A stretch of 64,000 bases of DNA from Mimachlamys varia. Its lineage: Eukaryota; Mollusca; Bivalvia; Pectinida; Pectinidae. The position numbers and the translations under genes are program-made. A model generated the notes under the pieces. The model was not told the origin of the DNA and searched no databases. It saw only the letters and a program-made list of their open reading frames with translations. The stretch lies in contig OX392527.1 in assembly GCA_947623455.1 (NCBI GenBank), positions 7,808,001-7,872,000 on the forward strand, written 5' to 3'. This document shows positions 51,401-62,673 of the stretch, piece by piece. Within the stretch, counting starts at the first letter, position 1, and the number at the start of each line of letters is the position of its first letter.

Positions 51401-54400
51401 CTATTGTCTACTGTATATCTCTTGTCTATTGTCTACTGTCTATCTCTGTCTATTGTCTAATGTTTATCTGTCTATTGTCTACTGTGTATCTCTGTCTTAA
51501 ATTCTACTGCATATCTGTCTACTGTATATCTCTGTCTGTTGTCTACTGTATATCTGTCTATTGTCTACTGTATATCTCTCTCTATTGTCTACTGCATATC
51601 TGTTTATTGTCTACAGTATATCTCTGTCTATTGTCTACTGTGTATCTCATCTCTGTCTATTGTCTACTATGCATCTCTGTCTATTGTCTACTGTATATCT
51701 CTGTCTATTTTCTACTGTGTATCTCTGTCTATTGTCTACTGTATCTCTGTCTATTGTCTACTGTCTATCTCTGTCTGTTGTCTACTGTATATCTGTCTAT
51801 TGTCTACTGTATATATGTCTATTGTCTACTGTATATCTGTCTATTGTCTACTGTATATATGTCTATTGTCTACTGTATCTCTGTCTATTGTCTACTGTAT
51901 ATCTCTCTATTGTCTACTGTATATCTCTGTCTATTGTCTACTGTATATCTCTGTCTATTGTCTACTGTATATCTCGGTCTATTGTCTACTGTATATCTCT
52001 GTCTATTGTCTACTGTATCTCTGTCTATTGTCTACTGTATATCTCTGTCTATTGTCTACTGTATATCTCTGTCTATTGTCTACTGTCTATCTCTGTCTAT
52101 TGTCTACTGTATATATGTCTATTGTCTACTGTATATATGTCTATTGTCTACTGTATCTCTGTCTATTGTCTACTGTATATCTCTGTCTATTGTCTACTGT
52201 ATATCTCTGTCTATTGTCTACTGTCTATCTCTGTCTATTGTCTACTGTATATATGTCTATTGTCTACTGTATATATGTCTATTGTCTACTGTATCTCTGT
52301 CTATTGTCTACTGTATATCTCTGTCTATTGTCTACTGTATATCTCTGTCTATTGTCTACTGTCTATCTCTGTCTATTGTCTACTGTCTATCTCTGTTTAT
52401 TGTCTACTGTATATCTCTGTCTATTGTCTACTGTATATCTCTGTCTATTGTCTACTGTATATATGTCTATTGTCTACTGTGTATCTCTGTCTATTGTCTA
52501 CTGTCTATCTGTCTATTGTCTACAGTATATCTCTGTCTATTGTCTTCTGTGTATCTGTCTATTGTCTACTGTCTATCTCTGTCTATTGTCTACTGTATAT
52601 CTCTGTCTATTGTCTACTGTATATCTCTGTCTATTGTCTACTGCATATCTCTGTCTATTGTCTACTGTATATATGTCTATTGTTTACTGTGTATATCTGT
52701 CTATTGTCTACTGTATCTGTCTATTGTCTACTGTGTATCTGTCTATTGTCTACTGTATATCTCTGTCTATTGTCTACTGTGTATCTCTGTCTATTGTCTA
52801 CTGTATCTGTCAATTGTCTACTGTGTATCTGTCTATTGTCTACTGTATATCTCTGTCTATTGTCTACTGTATATCTCTGTCTATTATCTACTGTGTATCT
52901 GTCTATTGTCTACTGTCTATCTCTGTCTATTGTCTACTGTGTATCTCTGTCTATTGTCTACTGTATATCTCTGTCTATTGTCTACTGTATATATGTCTAT
53001 TGTCTACTGTATATCTCTGTCTATTGTCTTCTGTCTATCTGTCTATTGTCTACAGTATATCTCTGTCTATTGTCTACTGTGTATCTGTCTATTGTCTACT
53101 GTCTATCTCTGTCTATTGTCTACTGTATATCTCTGTCTATTGTCTACTGTATATCTCTGTCTATTGTCTACTGTATATATGTCTATTGTCTACTGTGTAT
53201 ATCTGTCTATTGTCTACTGTATATCTCTGTCTATTGTCTACTGTGTATCTGTCTATTGTCTACTGTCTATCTCTGTCTATTGTCTACTGTATATCTCTGT
53301 CTATTGTCTACTGTATATCTCTGTCTATTGTCTACTGTATCTCTGTCTATTGTCTACTGTCTATCTCTGGCTATTGTCTACTGTATATCTCTGTCTATTG
53401 TCTACTGTATATCTGTCTATTGTCTACTGTATATCTCTGTCTATTGTCTACTGTATCTCTGTCTATTGTCTACTGTATATCTCTGTCTATTGTCTACTGT
53501 ATATCTGTCTATTGTCTACAGTATATCTCTGTCTATTGTCTACTGTGTATCTGTCTATTGTCTACTGTCTATCTCTGTCTATTGTCTACTGTATATCTCT
53601 GTCTATTGTCTACTGTATATCTCTGTCTATTGTCTACTGTATATATGTCTATTGTCTACTGTGTATATCTGTCTATTGTCTACTGTATATCTCTGTCTAT
53701 TGTCTACTGTATATCTGTCTATTGTCTACTGTCTATCTCTGTCTATTGTCTACTGTATATCTCTGTCTATTGTCTACTGTATATCTCTGTCTATTGTCTA
53801 CTGTATCTCTGTCTATTGTCTACTGTCTATCTCTGTCTATTGTCTACTGTATATCTCTGTCTATTGTCTACTGTATATCTGTCTATTGTCTACTGTATAT
53901 CTCTGTCTATTGTCTACTGTATATCTCTGTCTATTGTCTACTGTATATCTGTCTATTGTCTACAATATATCTCTGTCTATTGTCTACTGTATATATCTCT
54001 ATTGTCTAATGTGCATCTCTGTCTATTGTCTACTGTATATATGTCTATTGTCTACTGTTTATCTGTCTATTGTCTACTGTATATCTCTGTCTATTGTCTA
54101 CTGTATATATGTCTATTGTCTACTGTATATATGTCTATTGTCTGCTTTATATCTCTGTCTATTGTCTACTGTTTATCTCTGTCTATTGTCTACTGTATAT
54201 ATGTCTATTGTCTACTGTATATATGTCTATTGTCTACTGTATATCTCTGTCTATTGTCTACTGTATATATGTCTATTGTCTACTGTATATCTCTGTCTAT
54301 TGTCTACTGTATATCTCTGTCTATTGTCTACTGTATATATGTCTATTGTCTACTGTATATATGTCTATTGTCTACTGTAAATATGTCTATTGTCTACTGT

Positions 54401-57400
54401 ATATCTGTCTATTGTCTACTGTATATCTGTCTATTGTCTACTGTATATATGTCTATTGTCTACTGTCTACCTCTGTCTATTGTCTACTGTATATCTCTGT
54501 CTATTGTCTACTGTATATCTCTGTCTATTGTCTACTGTATATCTGTATTTTGTCTACTGTATATCTCTGTCTATTGTCTACTGTATATCTCTGTCTATTG
54601 TCTACTGTATATATGTCTATTGTCTACTGTATATCTGTCTATTGTCTGCTTTATATCTCTGTCTGTTGTCTACTGTATATATGTCTATTGTCTACTGTAT
54701 ATCTCTGTCTATTGTCTACTGTATATCTCTGTCTATTGTCTACTGTATATCTGTCTATTGTCTACTGTATATCTCTGTCTATTGTCTACTGTATATCTGT
54801 CTATTGTCTACTGTATATATGTCTATTGTCTACTGTATATCTCTGTCTATTGTCTACTGTATATCTCTGTCTAATGTCTACTGTATATATGTCTATTGTC
54901 TACTGTATATCTCTGTCTATTGTCTACTGTATATCTCGGTCTATTGTCTACTGTATATATGTCTGTTGTCTACTGTATATCTCGGTCTATTGTCTACTGT
55001 ATATATGTCTATTGTCTACTGTATATCTGTCTATTGTCTGCTTTATATCTCTGTCTATTGTCTACTGTATATCTCTCTATTGTCTACTGCATATCTCTGT
55101 CTATTGTCTACTGTATATATGTCTATTGTCTACTGTGTATCTCTGTCTATTGTCTACTGTATATCTCTGTCTATTGTCTACTGTATATATGTCTATTGTC
55201 TACTGCATATCTGTCTACTGTATATCTCTGTCTAATGTCTACTGTCTATCTCTGTCTATTGTCTACTGTATATCTGTCTATTGTCTACTGTATATCTCGG
55301 TCTATTGTCTACTGTATATATATCTATTGTCTACTGTATATCTCTGTCTATTGTCTACTGTATATCTGTCTATTGTCTACTGTATATCTCTGTCTATTGT
55401 CTACTGTATATATGTCTATTGTCTACTGTATATCTCTGTCTATTGTCTACTGTATATCTCGGTCTATTGTCTACTGTATATATGTCTATTGTCTACTGTA
55501 TATCTCGGTCTATTGTCTACTGTATATCTCTGTCTATTGTCTACTGTATATTTCTGTCTATTGTCTACTGTATATCTGTCTATTGTCTACTGTATATATG
55601 TCTATTGTCTACTGCATATCTGTCTATTGTCTACTGTATATCTCTGTCTATTGTCTACTGCATATCTGTCTATTGTCTACTGCATATCTGTCTATTGTCT
55701 ACTGTATATATGTCTATTGTCTACAGTATATCTCTGTCTATTGTCTACTGTGTATCTGTCTATTGTCTACTGTGTATCTCTGTCTATTGTCTACTGTATA
55801 TCTCTGTCTATTGTCTACTGTATATCTGTCTATTGTCTACTGCATATCTGTCTATTGTCTACAGTATATATGTCTATTGTCTACTGCATATCTGTCTATT
55901 GTCTACTGTATATTTCTGTCTATTGTCTACTGTATATCTGTCTATTGTCTACTGTATATATGTCTATTGTCTACTGCATATCTGTCTATTGTCTACTGTA
56001 TATCTCTGTCTATTGTCTACTGTATATCTCTGTCTATTGTCTACTGTATATATGTCTATTGTCTACTGCATATCTGTCTATTGTCTACTGCATATCTGTC
56101 TATTGTCTACTGTATATTTCTGTCTATTGTCTACTGTATATTTCTGTCTATTGTCTACTGTATATATGTCTATTGTCTACTGTATATATGTCTATTGTCT
56201 ACTGTATATATGTCTATTGTCTACTGCATATCTGTCTATTGTCTACTGTATATATGTCTATTGTCTACTGTATATATGTCTATTGTCTACTGTATATCTC
56301 TGTCTATTGTCTACTGCATATCTGTCTATTGTCTACTGTATATATGTCTATTGTCTACTGTATATCTGTCTATTGTCTACTGCATATCTGTCTATTGTCT
56401 ACAGTATATCTCTGTCTATTGTCTACTGCATATCTGTCTATTGTATATCTATGTCTATTGTCTACGGTATATCTCTGTCTATTGTCTACTGTATATCTGT
56501 CTATTGTCTACTGTATATCTCTGTCTATTGTCTACTGTATAAATGTCTATTGTCTACTGTATATCCGTCTATTGTCTGCTTTATATCTCTGTCTATTGTC
56601 TACTGAATATCTGTCTATTGTCTACTGTATATGTCTATTGTCTACTGTATATCTCTGTGTATTGTCTACTGTCTATCTCTGTCTATTGTTTACTATATAT
56701 CTGTCTATTGTCTACTGTATATCTCTGTCTATTGTCTACTGCATATCTGTCTATTGTCTATTGTATATCTATGTCTATTGTCTACGGTATATCTCTGTCT
56801 ATTGTCTACTGTATATCTGTCTATTGTCTACTGTATATCTCTGTCTATTATCTACTGTATATCTCTGTCTATTGTCTACTGCATATCTGTCTATTGTCTA
56901 CTGTATATCTATGTCTATTGTCTACGGTATATCTCTGTCTATTGTCTACTGTATATCTCTGTCTATTGTCTACAGTATATCTCTCTCTATTGTCTACGGT
57001 ATATCTCTGTCTATTGTCTACTGTATATCTCTGTCTATTGTGTACAGTATATATCTGTCTATTGTCTACTGCATATCTGTCTATTGTCTACAGTATTTCT
57101 TTGTCTATTGTCTACTGCATATCTGTCTATTGTCTACTGTATATCTGTCTATTGTCTACTGTATATCTCTGTCTATTGTCTTCTGTATATCTCTGTCTAT
57201 TGTCTACTGTATATCTCTGTCTATTGTCTACTGTATATCTGTCTATTGTCTACTGTATATCTCTGTCTATTGTCTTCTGTATATCTCTGTCTATTGTCTT
57301 CTGTATATCTCTGTCTATTGTCTACTGTATATCTCTGTCTATTGTCTACTGTATATCTCTGTCTATTGTCTACTGTATCTCTGTCTATTGTCTACTGTCT

Positions 57401-60400
57401 ATCTCTGGCTATTGTCTACTGTATATCTCTGTCTATTGTCTACTGTATATCTGTCTATTGTCTACTGTATATCTCTGTCTATTGTCTACTGTATCTCTGT
57501 CTATTGTCTACTGTATATCTCTGTCTATTGTCTACTGTATATCTGTCTATTGTCTACAGTATATCTCTGTCTATTGTCTACTGTGTATCTGTCTATTGTC
57601 TACTGTCTATCTCTGTCTATTGTCTACTGTATATCTCTGTCTATTGTCTACTGTATATCTCTGTCTATTGTCTACTGTATATATGTCTATTGTCTACTGT
57701 GTATATCTGTCTATTGTCTACTGTATATCTCTGTCTATTGTCTACTGTATATCTGTCTATTGTCTACTGTCTATCTCTGTCTATTGTCTACTGTATATCT
57801 CTGTCTATTGTCTACTGTATATCTCTGTCTATTGTCTACTGTATCTCTGTCTATTGTCTACTGTCTATCTCTGTCTATTGTCTACTGTATATCTCTGTCT
57901 ATTGTCTACTGTATATCTGTCTATTGTCTACTGTATATCTCTGTCTATTGTCTACTGTATATCTCTGTCTATTGTCTACTGTATATCTGTCTATTGTCTA
58001 CAATATATCTCTGTCTATTGTCTACTGTATATATCTCTATTGTCTAATGTGCATCTCTGTCTATTGTCTACTGTATATATGTCTATTGTCTACTGTTTAT
58101 CTGTCTATTGTCTACTGTATATCTCTGTCTATTGTCTACTGTATATATGTCTATTGTCTACTGTATATATGTCTATTGTCTGCTTTATATCTCTGTCTAT
58201 TGTCTACTGTTTATCTCTGTCTATTGTCTACTGTATATATGTCTATTGTCTACTGTATATATGTCTATTGTCTACTGTATATCTCTGTCTATTGTCTACT
58301 GTATATATGTCTATTGTCTACTGTATATCTCTGTCTATTGTCTACTGTATATCTCTGTCTATTGTCTACTGTATATATGTCTATTGTCTACTGTATATAT
58401 GTCTATTGTCTACTGTAAATATGTCTATTGTCTACTGTATATCTGTCTATTGTCTACTGTATATCTGTCTATTGTCTACTGTATATATGTCTATTGTCTA
58501 CTGTCTACCTCTGTCTATTGTCTACTGTATATCTCTGTCTATTGTCTACTGTATATCTCTGTCTATTGTCTACTGTATATCTGTATTTTGTCTACTGTAT
58601 ATCTCTGTCTATTGTCTACTGTATATCTCTGTCTATTGTCTACTGTATATATGTCTATTGTCTACTGTATATCTGTCTATTGTCTGCTTTATATCTCTGT
58701 CTGTTGTCTACTGTATATATGTCTATTGTCTACTGTATATCTCTGTCTATTGTCTACTGTATATCTCTGTCTATTGTCTACTGTATATCTGTCTATTGTC
58801 TACTGTATATCTCTGTCTATTGTCTACTGTATATCTGTCTATTGTCTACTGTATATATGTCTATTGTCTACTGTATATCTCTGTCTATTGTCTACTGTAT
58901 ATCTCTGTCTAATGTCTACTGTATATATGTCTATTGTCTACTGTATATCTCTGTCTATTGTCTACTGTATATCTCGGTCTATTGTCTACTGTATATATGT
59001 CTGTTGTCTACTGTATATCTCGGTCTATTGTCTACTGTATATATGTCTATTGTCTACTGTATATCTGTCTATTGTCTGCTTTATATCTCTGTCTATTGTC
59101 TACTGTATATCTCTCTATTGTCTACTGCATATCTCTGTCTATTGTCTACTGTATATATGTCTATTGTCTACTGTGTATCTCTGTCTATTGTCTACTGTAT
59201 ATCTCTGTCTATTTTCTACTGTATATATGTCTATTGTCTACTGCATATCTGTCTACTGTATATCTCTGTCTAATGTCTACTGTCTATCTCTGTCTATTGT
59301 CTACTGTATATCTGTCTATTGTCTACTGTATATCTCGGTCTATTGTCTACTGTATATATATCTATTGTCTACTGTATATCTCTGTCTATTGTCTACTGTA
59401 TATCTGTCTATTGTCTACTGTATATCTCTGTCTATTGTCTACTGTATATATGTCTATTGTCTACTGTATATCTCTGTCTATTGTCTACTGTATATCTCGG
59501 TCTATTGTCTACTGTATATATGTCTATTGTCTACTGTATATCTCGGTCTATTGTCTACTGTATATCTCTGTCTATTGTCTACTGTATATTTCTGTCTATT
59601 GTCTACTGTATATCTGTCTATTGTCTACTGTATATATGTCTATTGTCTACTGCATATCTGTCTATTGTCTACTGTATATCTCTGTCTATTGTCTACTGCA
59701 TATCTGTCTATTGTCTACTGCATATCTGTCTATTGTCTACTGTATATATGTCTATTGTCTACAGTATATCTCTGTCTATTGTCTACTGTGTATCTGTCTA
59801 TTGTCTACTGTGTATCTCTGTCTATTGTCTACTGTATATCTCTGTCTATTGTCTACTGTATATCTGTCTATTGTCTACTGCATATCTGTCTATTGTCTAC
59901 AGTATATATGTCTATTGTCTACTGCATATCTGTCTATTGTCTACTGTATATTTCTGTCTATTGTCTACTGTATATCTGTCTATTGTCTACTGTATATATG
60001 TCTATTGTCTACTGCATATCTGTCTATTGTCTACTGTATATCTCTGTCTATTGTCTACTGTATATCTCTGTCTATTGTCTACTGTATATATGTCTATTGT
60101 CTACTGCATATCTGTCTATTGTCTACTGCATATCTGTCTATTGTCTACTGTATATTTCTGTCTATTGTCTACTGTATATTTCTGTCTATTGTCTACTGTA
60201 TATATGTCTATTGTCTACTGTATATATGTCTATTGTCTACTGTATATATGTCTATTGTCTACTGCATATCTGTCTATTGTCTACTGTATATATGTCTATT
60301 GTCTACTGTATATATGTCTATTGTCTACTGTATATCTCTGTCTATTGTCTACTGCATATCTGTCTATTGTCTACTGTATATATGTCTATTGTCTACTGTA

Positions 60401-62673
60401 TATCTGTCTATTGTCTACTGCATATCTGTCTATTGTCTACAGTATATCTCTGTCTATTGTCTACTGCATATCTGTCTATTGTATATCTATGTCTATTGTC
60501 TACGGTATATCTCTGTCTATTGTCTACTGTATATCTGTCTATTGTCTACTGTATATCTCTGTCTATTGTCTACTGTATAAATGTCTATTGTCTACTGTAT
60601 ATCCGTCTATTGTCTGCTTTATATCTCTGTCTATTGTCTACTGAATATCTGTCTATTGTCTACTGTATATGTCTATTGTCTACTGTATATCTCTGTGTAT
60701 TGTCTACTGTCTATCTCTGTCTATTGTTTACTATATATCTGTCTATTGTCTACTGTATATCTCTGTCTATTGTCTACTGCATATCTGTCTATTGTCTATT
60801 GTATATCTATGTCTATTGTCTACGGTATATCTCTGTCTATTGTCTACTGTATATCTGTCTATTGTCTACTGTATATCTCTGTCTATTATCTACTGTATAT
60901 CTCTGTCTATTGTCTACTGCATATCTGTCTATTGTCTACTGTATATCTATGTCTATTGTCTACGGTATATCTCTGTCTATTGTCTACTGTATATCTCTGT
61001 CTATTGTCTACAGTATATCTCTCTCTATTGTCTACGGTATATCTCTGTCTATTGTCTACTGTATATCTCTGTCTATTGTGTACAGTATATATCTGTCTAT
61101 TGTCTACTGCATATCTGTCTATTGTCTACAGTATTTCTTTGTCTATTGTCTACTGCATATCTGTCTATTGTCTACTGTATATCTGTCTATTGTCTACTGT
61201 ATATCTCTGTCTATTGTCTTCTGTATATCTCTGTCTATTGTCTACTGTATATCTCTGTCTATTGTCTACTGTATATCTGTCTATTGTCTACTGTATATCT
61301 CTGTCTATTGTCTTCTGTATATCTCTGTCTATTGTCTTCTGTATATCTCTGTCTATTGTCTACTGTATATCTCTGTCTATTGTCTACTGTATCTCTGTCT
61401 ATTGTCTACTGTATATCTCTGTCTATTGTCTACTGTGTATCTCTGTCTATTGTCTACTGTATATCTCTGTCTATTGTCTACTGTATATCTCTGTCTATTG
61501 TCTACTGTATATCTCTGTCTATTGTCTACTGTATATCTCTGTCTATTGTCTACTGTATATCTCTGTCTATTGTCTACTGTGTATCTCTGTCTATTGTCTA
61601 CTGTATATCTCTGTCTATTGTCTACTGTATATCTCTGTCTATTGTCTACTGTATATCTCTGTCTATTGTCTACTATATAGGTCTATTGTCTACTGTATAT
61701 CTCTGTCTATTGTCTACTGTATATCTCTGTCTATTGTCTACTGTATCTGTCTATTGTCTACTGTATATCTCTGTCTATTGTCTACTGTATATCTCTGTCT
61801 ATTGTCTACTGTATATCTGTCTATTGTCTTCTGTATATCTCTGTCTATTGTCTACTGTATATCTTTGTCTATTGTCTACTGTATATCTGTCTATTGTCTA
61901 CTGTATATATGTCTATTGTCTACTGTATATCTCTGTCTATTGTCTACTGTATCTCTGTCTATTGTCTACTGTATATCTCTGTCTATTGTCTACTGTGTAT
62001 CTCTGTCTATTGTCTAATGTATATCTCTGTCTATTGTCTACTGTATATCTCTGTCTATTGTCTACTGTATATCTCTGTCTATTGTCTACTGTATATATGT
62101 CTATTGTCTACTGTATATCTCTGTCTATTGTCTACTGTATATCTCTGTCTATTGTCTACTGTGTATCTGTCTATTATCTACTGTGTATCTCTGTCTATTG
62201 TCTACTGTATATCTCTGTCTATTGTCTACTGTCTATCTCTGTCTATTGTCTACTGTATATCTCTGTCTATTGTCTACAATATATCTCTGTCTATTGTCTA
62301 CTGTATATATCTCTATTGTCTAATGTGCATCTGTGATGATTGATATTTTATTTATCAGTATATTTGATTTATAGCCAACTATCATCGAATAAATAAACAT
62401 ATGAACCGATAAAACTTACATTAACAGAATAATTGCCTATATTGCTGCATCACTAACATAAATCTTTTTAACTTCCTACTTTATAGGTAACCCTAGCTAT
62501 TACCAGGCTATTGTCTTCACTACCTCCGTCTCCACCTGATGTCGAAGCTCTGCGCCTCTACCTTATCCTGGCAGAATTTCACCTGTTTGACCAGCCTAAA
62601 AACTATCTAACACTTATCATTCCATTTGGAAGGTGTATAATGAACCTAGATAAAGCAGCGTCTAAAGTATTAG
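33173..62673 (+). CDS. HERC4: HERC4/HERC3-like E3 ubiquitin ligase, 5' half (12 coding exons, 3' end outside window)
   Basis: Small HERC proteins are cytosolic E3 ligases with an N-terminal RCC1-like seven-blade propeller and a C-terminal HECT domain that passes ubiquitin through a catalytic cysteine. Joining the twelve exons listed below gives 1,645 nt, about 548 codons, with matching phases at every junction (1,2,1,2,1,0,2,0,2,2,0,1). Seven blade motifs of the type WG-x-N-x-x-GQLG are visible: [68 protein letters not shown] and [11 protein letters not shown]. The following linker carries GVDMN, HKLG and [13 protein letters not shown], which match the HERC3/HERC4 linker in order. The HECT domain is not in the window. 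HERC4 and HERC3 cannot be separated securely: PPDVEA and GNFHC resemble HERC3, while [17 protein letters not shown] and DHY..GVDMN resemble HERC4. Several introns are filled with tandem arrays. The family assignment is firm; the symbol is less so. Confidence 0.9.
33970..34132 (+). CDS. HERC4: HERC4-like exon 2 (RCC1 blade 3)
   Basis: The acceptor is CTATTGTAG at 33961-33969. Read in the phase left by exon 1, the exon gives [17 protein letters not shown], then [19 protein letters not shown], then SLGQLGRG, a standard RCC1 blade. The donor is CCTAA before GTAGGT at 34133. An alternative GT three bases downstream would add an in-frame TAG, so the upstream donor is preferred. Confidence 0.88.
34420..34665. 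repeat. Probable interspersed repeat with a 17-G run in intron 2
   Basis: TTATTATGCCCCCGCCATCA, then AATG and 17 consecutive G, then CATAAAC, ending near GGGGGCATTTATGTTTCACA. The opposed TATGCCCCC and GGGGGCAT ends suggest a short repeat element. No coding capacity. Confidence 0.45.
34698..35209. mobile_element. hAT-like MITE in intron 2
   Basis: Ends TAGTGTTGGGAATCG and CGTCCCAACACTG are inverted repeats of the CAGTGTTGGG type typical of hAT elements, with further internal pairing of ATCGATAATCG blocks. Flanks CTAAACAC (34690-34697) and CTAAACAG (35210-35217) form an 8-bp target duplication with one mismatch, the length expected for hAT. No transposase. Confidence 0.78.
35370..36712. repeat. 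41-bp array in intron 2, about 33 copies
   Basis: The unit is TTAGCTGGTGTAATTCTATA then AGACATTGCAGTGATAATTTA. Each unit contains TTCTATAAGACATTGCAG, which resembles the real acceptor of exon 3 (TTCTATACG...TTTTCTGCAG). The final units are diverged and run almost into that acceptor. Confidence 0.92.
36730..36806 (+). CDS. HERC4: HERC4-like exon 3
   Basis: A short 77-nt exon after the acceptor TTTTCTGCAG. It encodes [20 protein letters not shown] and then LVLTD, the V-x-x-C-G-x-x-H core of an RCC1 blade. The donor is GATG before GTAAGA at 36807. A 41-bp tandem array occupies the preceding intron up to about 15 bp from the acceptor. Confidence 0.86.
37271..37460 (+). CDS. HERC4: HERC4-like exon 4 (RCC1 blade 4)
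   Basis: The acceptor is TTTTACTCAG at 37261-37270. The exon encodes [18 protein letters not shown], then a loop, [16 protein letters not shown], and [12 protein letters not shown]. It ends AACTG before GTAAGT, a strong donor. An upstream in-frame methionine at 37249 lies in the intron and is not the start. Confidence 0.9.
37739..37770 (+). CDS. HERC4: HERC4-like exon 5 (32-nt microexon)
   Basis: The acceptor is TTACATTTCAG ending at 37738. The 32-nt exon completes a cysteine codon with exon 4 and reads [10 protein letters not shown], the conserved GQLGL turn of blade 5. It ends GATTCAG before GTTAGT. Its phases (2 in, 1 out) fit exons 4 and 6 exactly, which supports it despite the small size. 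Confidence 0.85.
38135..38226 (+). CDS. HERC4: HERC4-like exon 6
   Basis: The acceptor is TATTGACAG at 38126-38134. The exon encodes [20 protein letters not shown], then [11 protein letters not shown], matching the KSLR-QK---ICCGE-HTA-LT block of HERC4. It ends ACACAG before GTACTT, in phase 0. Confidence 0.88.
38592..39487. repeat. 39-bp array spanning the intron 6 / exon 7 junction, 23 copies
   Basis: The unit is TAATGATGGTATTATACTTG then TCTATAGGAGGGTGGTGTG. The second half is the real acceptor plus the first 12 nt of exon 7. The first AG is at 38616-38617 and the last, the functional one, at 39474-39475: exactly 22 periods, with no indels and very few substitutions. Frames over it are artefacts of 39 being a multiple of three. 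Confidence 0.96.
39476..39606 (+). CDS. HERC4: HERC4-like exon 7 (RCC1 blade 6)
   Basis: The exon begins directly after TCTATAG at the right end of the 39-bp array. It reads [20 protein letters not shown] and continues through [16 protein letters not shown], near-identical to the HERC3/4 family. The junction sequence TCTATAG/GAGGGTGGTGTG is repeated 22 more times upstream, so the real acceptor is the last of 23 identical copies. The donor is GGAAG before GTACAT at 39607. Confidence 0.9.
40174..40408 (+). CDS. HERC4: HERC4-like exon 8 (RCC1 blade 7, end of propeller)
   Basis: The acceptor is TTGTTGTAG at 40165-40173. The exon encodes [20 protein letters not shown], then SGQLGIG, an insertion loop, and [15 protein letters not shown], which corresponds to the end of the RCC1-like domain. 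It ends CCATTG before GTAGGTAT in phase 0. This donor is the first of about 34 copies in the 67-bp array. Confidence 0.88.
40405..42715. repeat. 67-bp array starting at the exon 8 donor, about 34 copies
   Basis: The unit begins with the real donor GTAGGTATA and runs GACTTGTGTGAAGGTGACAA, CCTCTACCCTCCATTATATC, CCTATAACGTTAACATTG. The join CATTG/GTAGGTAT copies the exon end CCATTG/GTAGGTAT. Variants include AACGTGAACATTG and a short form lacking the GAAGGT block. Confidence 0.95.
42775..45143. repeat. 35/41-bp array ending at the exon 9 acceptor, about 60 copies
   Basis: The unit is GAGTGGACTAGAGATTTATG then TGTCTATGTATATATGTTATA, with a 35-bp form (TGTCTGTGTATTATA). Each join TTATAG/AGTGGACTAG resembles the real acceptor TTTTAG/AATGGCATTAG of exon 9, which is the diverged last member. 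Confidence 0.93.
45145..45269 (+). CDS. HERC4: HERC4-like exon 9 (linker)
   Basis: The acceptor is TATCTATTTTAG. The exon encodes [20 protein letters not shown], then [21 protein letters not shown]. Its position and the PT-QI motif match the post-propeller linker of HERC4. The donor is taken as TTTGA before GTATGT, because only that choice keeps exon 10 open (the alternative GAGTAT/GTATCA gives TGA at once). An array of 35/41-bp units ends at its acceptor. Confidence 0.82.
45774..45830 (+). CDS. HERC4: HERC4-like exon 10 (linker)
   Basis: The acceptor is TTTTCATTACAG. This 57-nt exon reads [19 protein letters not shown], equivalent to the S-x-x-x-C-x-N-x-SFL segment shared by HERC3 and HERC4. 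It ends TTAGA before GTGAGTATAAT. This donor block is the first of about 11 copies at 54-bp spacing. Confidence 0.82.
45822..46428. repeat. 54-bp array starting at the exon 10 donor, about 11 copies
   Basis: Unit from the donor: GTGAGTATAATGGTTGTTAT, AAGATCGGTGTAAAACATGT, AATTATTTGTTAGA. The join TTGTTAGA/GTGAGTATAA copies the exon 10 end CTGTTAGA/GTGAGTATAA. Being a multiple of three, it gives a periodic minus-strand frame that is not a gene. Confidence 0.95.
46518..48330. repeat. 32-bp array in intron 10, about 56 copies
   Basis: The unit is GGTATATACATGTGTATGGT then GTACATATATAA, with variants AGTTTTATAC and GTACATACATAA. Clear resemblance to a splice site is not seen. Minus-strand frames (MYTIHMY...) are artefacts. 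Confidence 0.95.
48353..48461 (+). CDS. HERC4: HERC4-like exon 11 (linker)
   Basis: The acceptor is TGGTTAACAG. The exon encodes [20 protein letters not shown], then [25 protein letters not shown] and HKL occur in the same order and spacing in HERC4. It ends CAAAAG before GTAAGA, in phase 0. Confidence 0.85.
48487..48585. repeat. 19-bp mini-array, 5 copies
   Basis: The unit is GTTAACTGATAGGGTCACT, just inside intron 11. Confidence 0.9.
48598..62335. repeat. 22/24-bp megasatellite in intron 11, about 590 copies
   Basis: The unit is TCTCTGTCTATTGTCTACTG plus TATA (24 bp), alternating with forms lacking CT or with TATG (22 bp). No frame of the + strand unit contains a stop, so open frames of up to about 1,325 codons appear in all three + frames. 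A block of about 4,038 bp (about 53.3-57.35 kb) is repeated immediately at about 57.35-61.4 kb. The array sits between the exon 11 donor and the exon 12 acceptor. Confidence 0.97.
62487..62673 (+). CDS. HERC4: HERC4-like exon 12 (linker; last exon in window)
   Basis: The acceptor is CTACTTTATAG, and the exon follows a 14-kb intron. It encodes [20 protein letters not shown], then [24 protein letters not shown] and KAASKVL. LPDVEALR-YL and PS-KVL are diagnostic for small HERC proteins. It ends GTATTAG before GTAAGT in phase 1. The donor block is repeated about 48 times to the window edge. Exons encoding the rest of the linker and the HECT domain must lie further right. Confidence 0.88.

Noticed and set aside
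48598..62335. Overlapping open frames of 280-1,325 codons on the + strand
   Set aside because: They are reading-frame shadows of a 22/24-bp unit with no stop codons. All three frames are open at once, and the region lies inside intron 11 of a well-supported gene.
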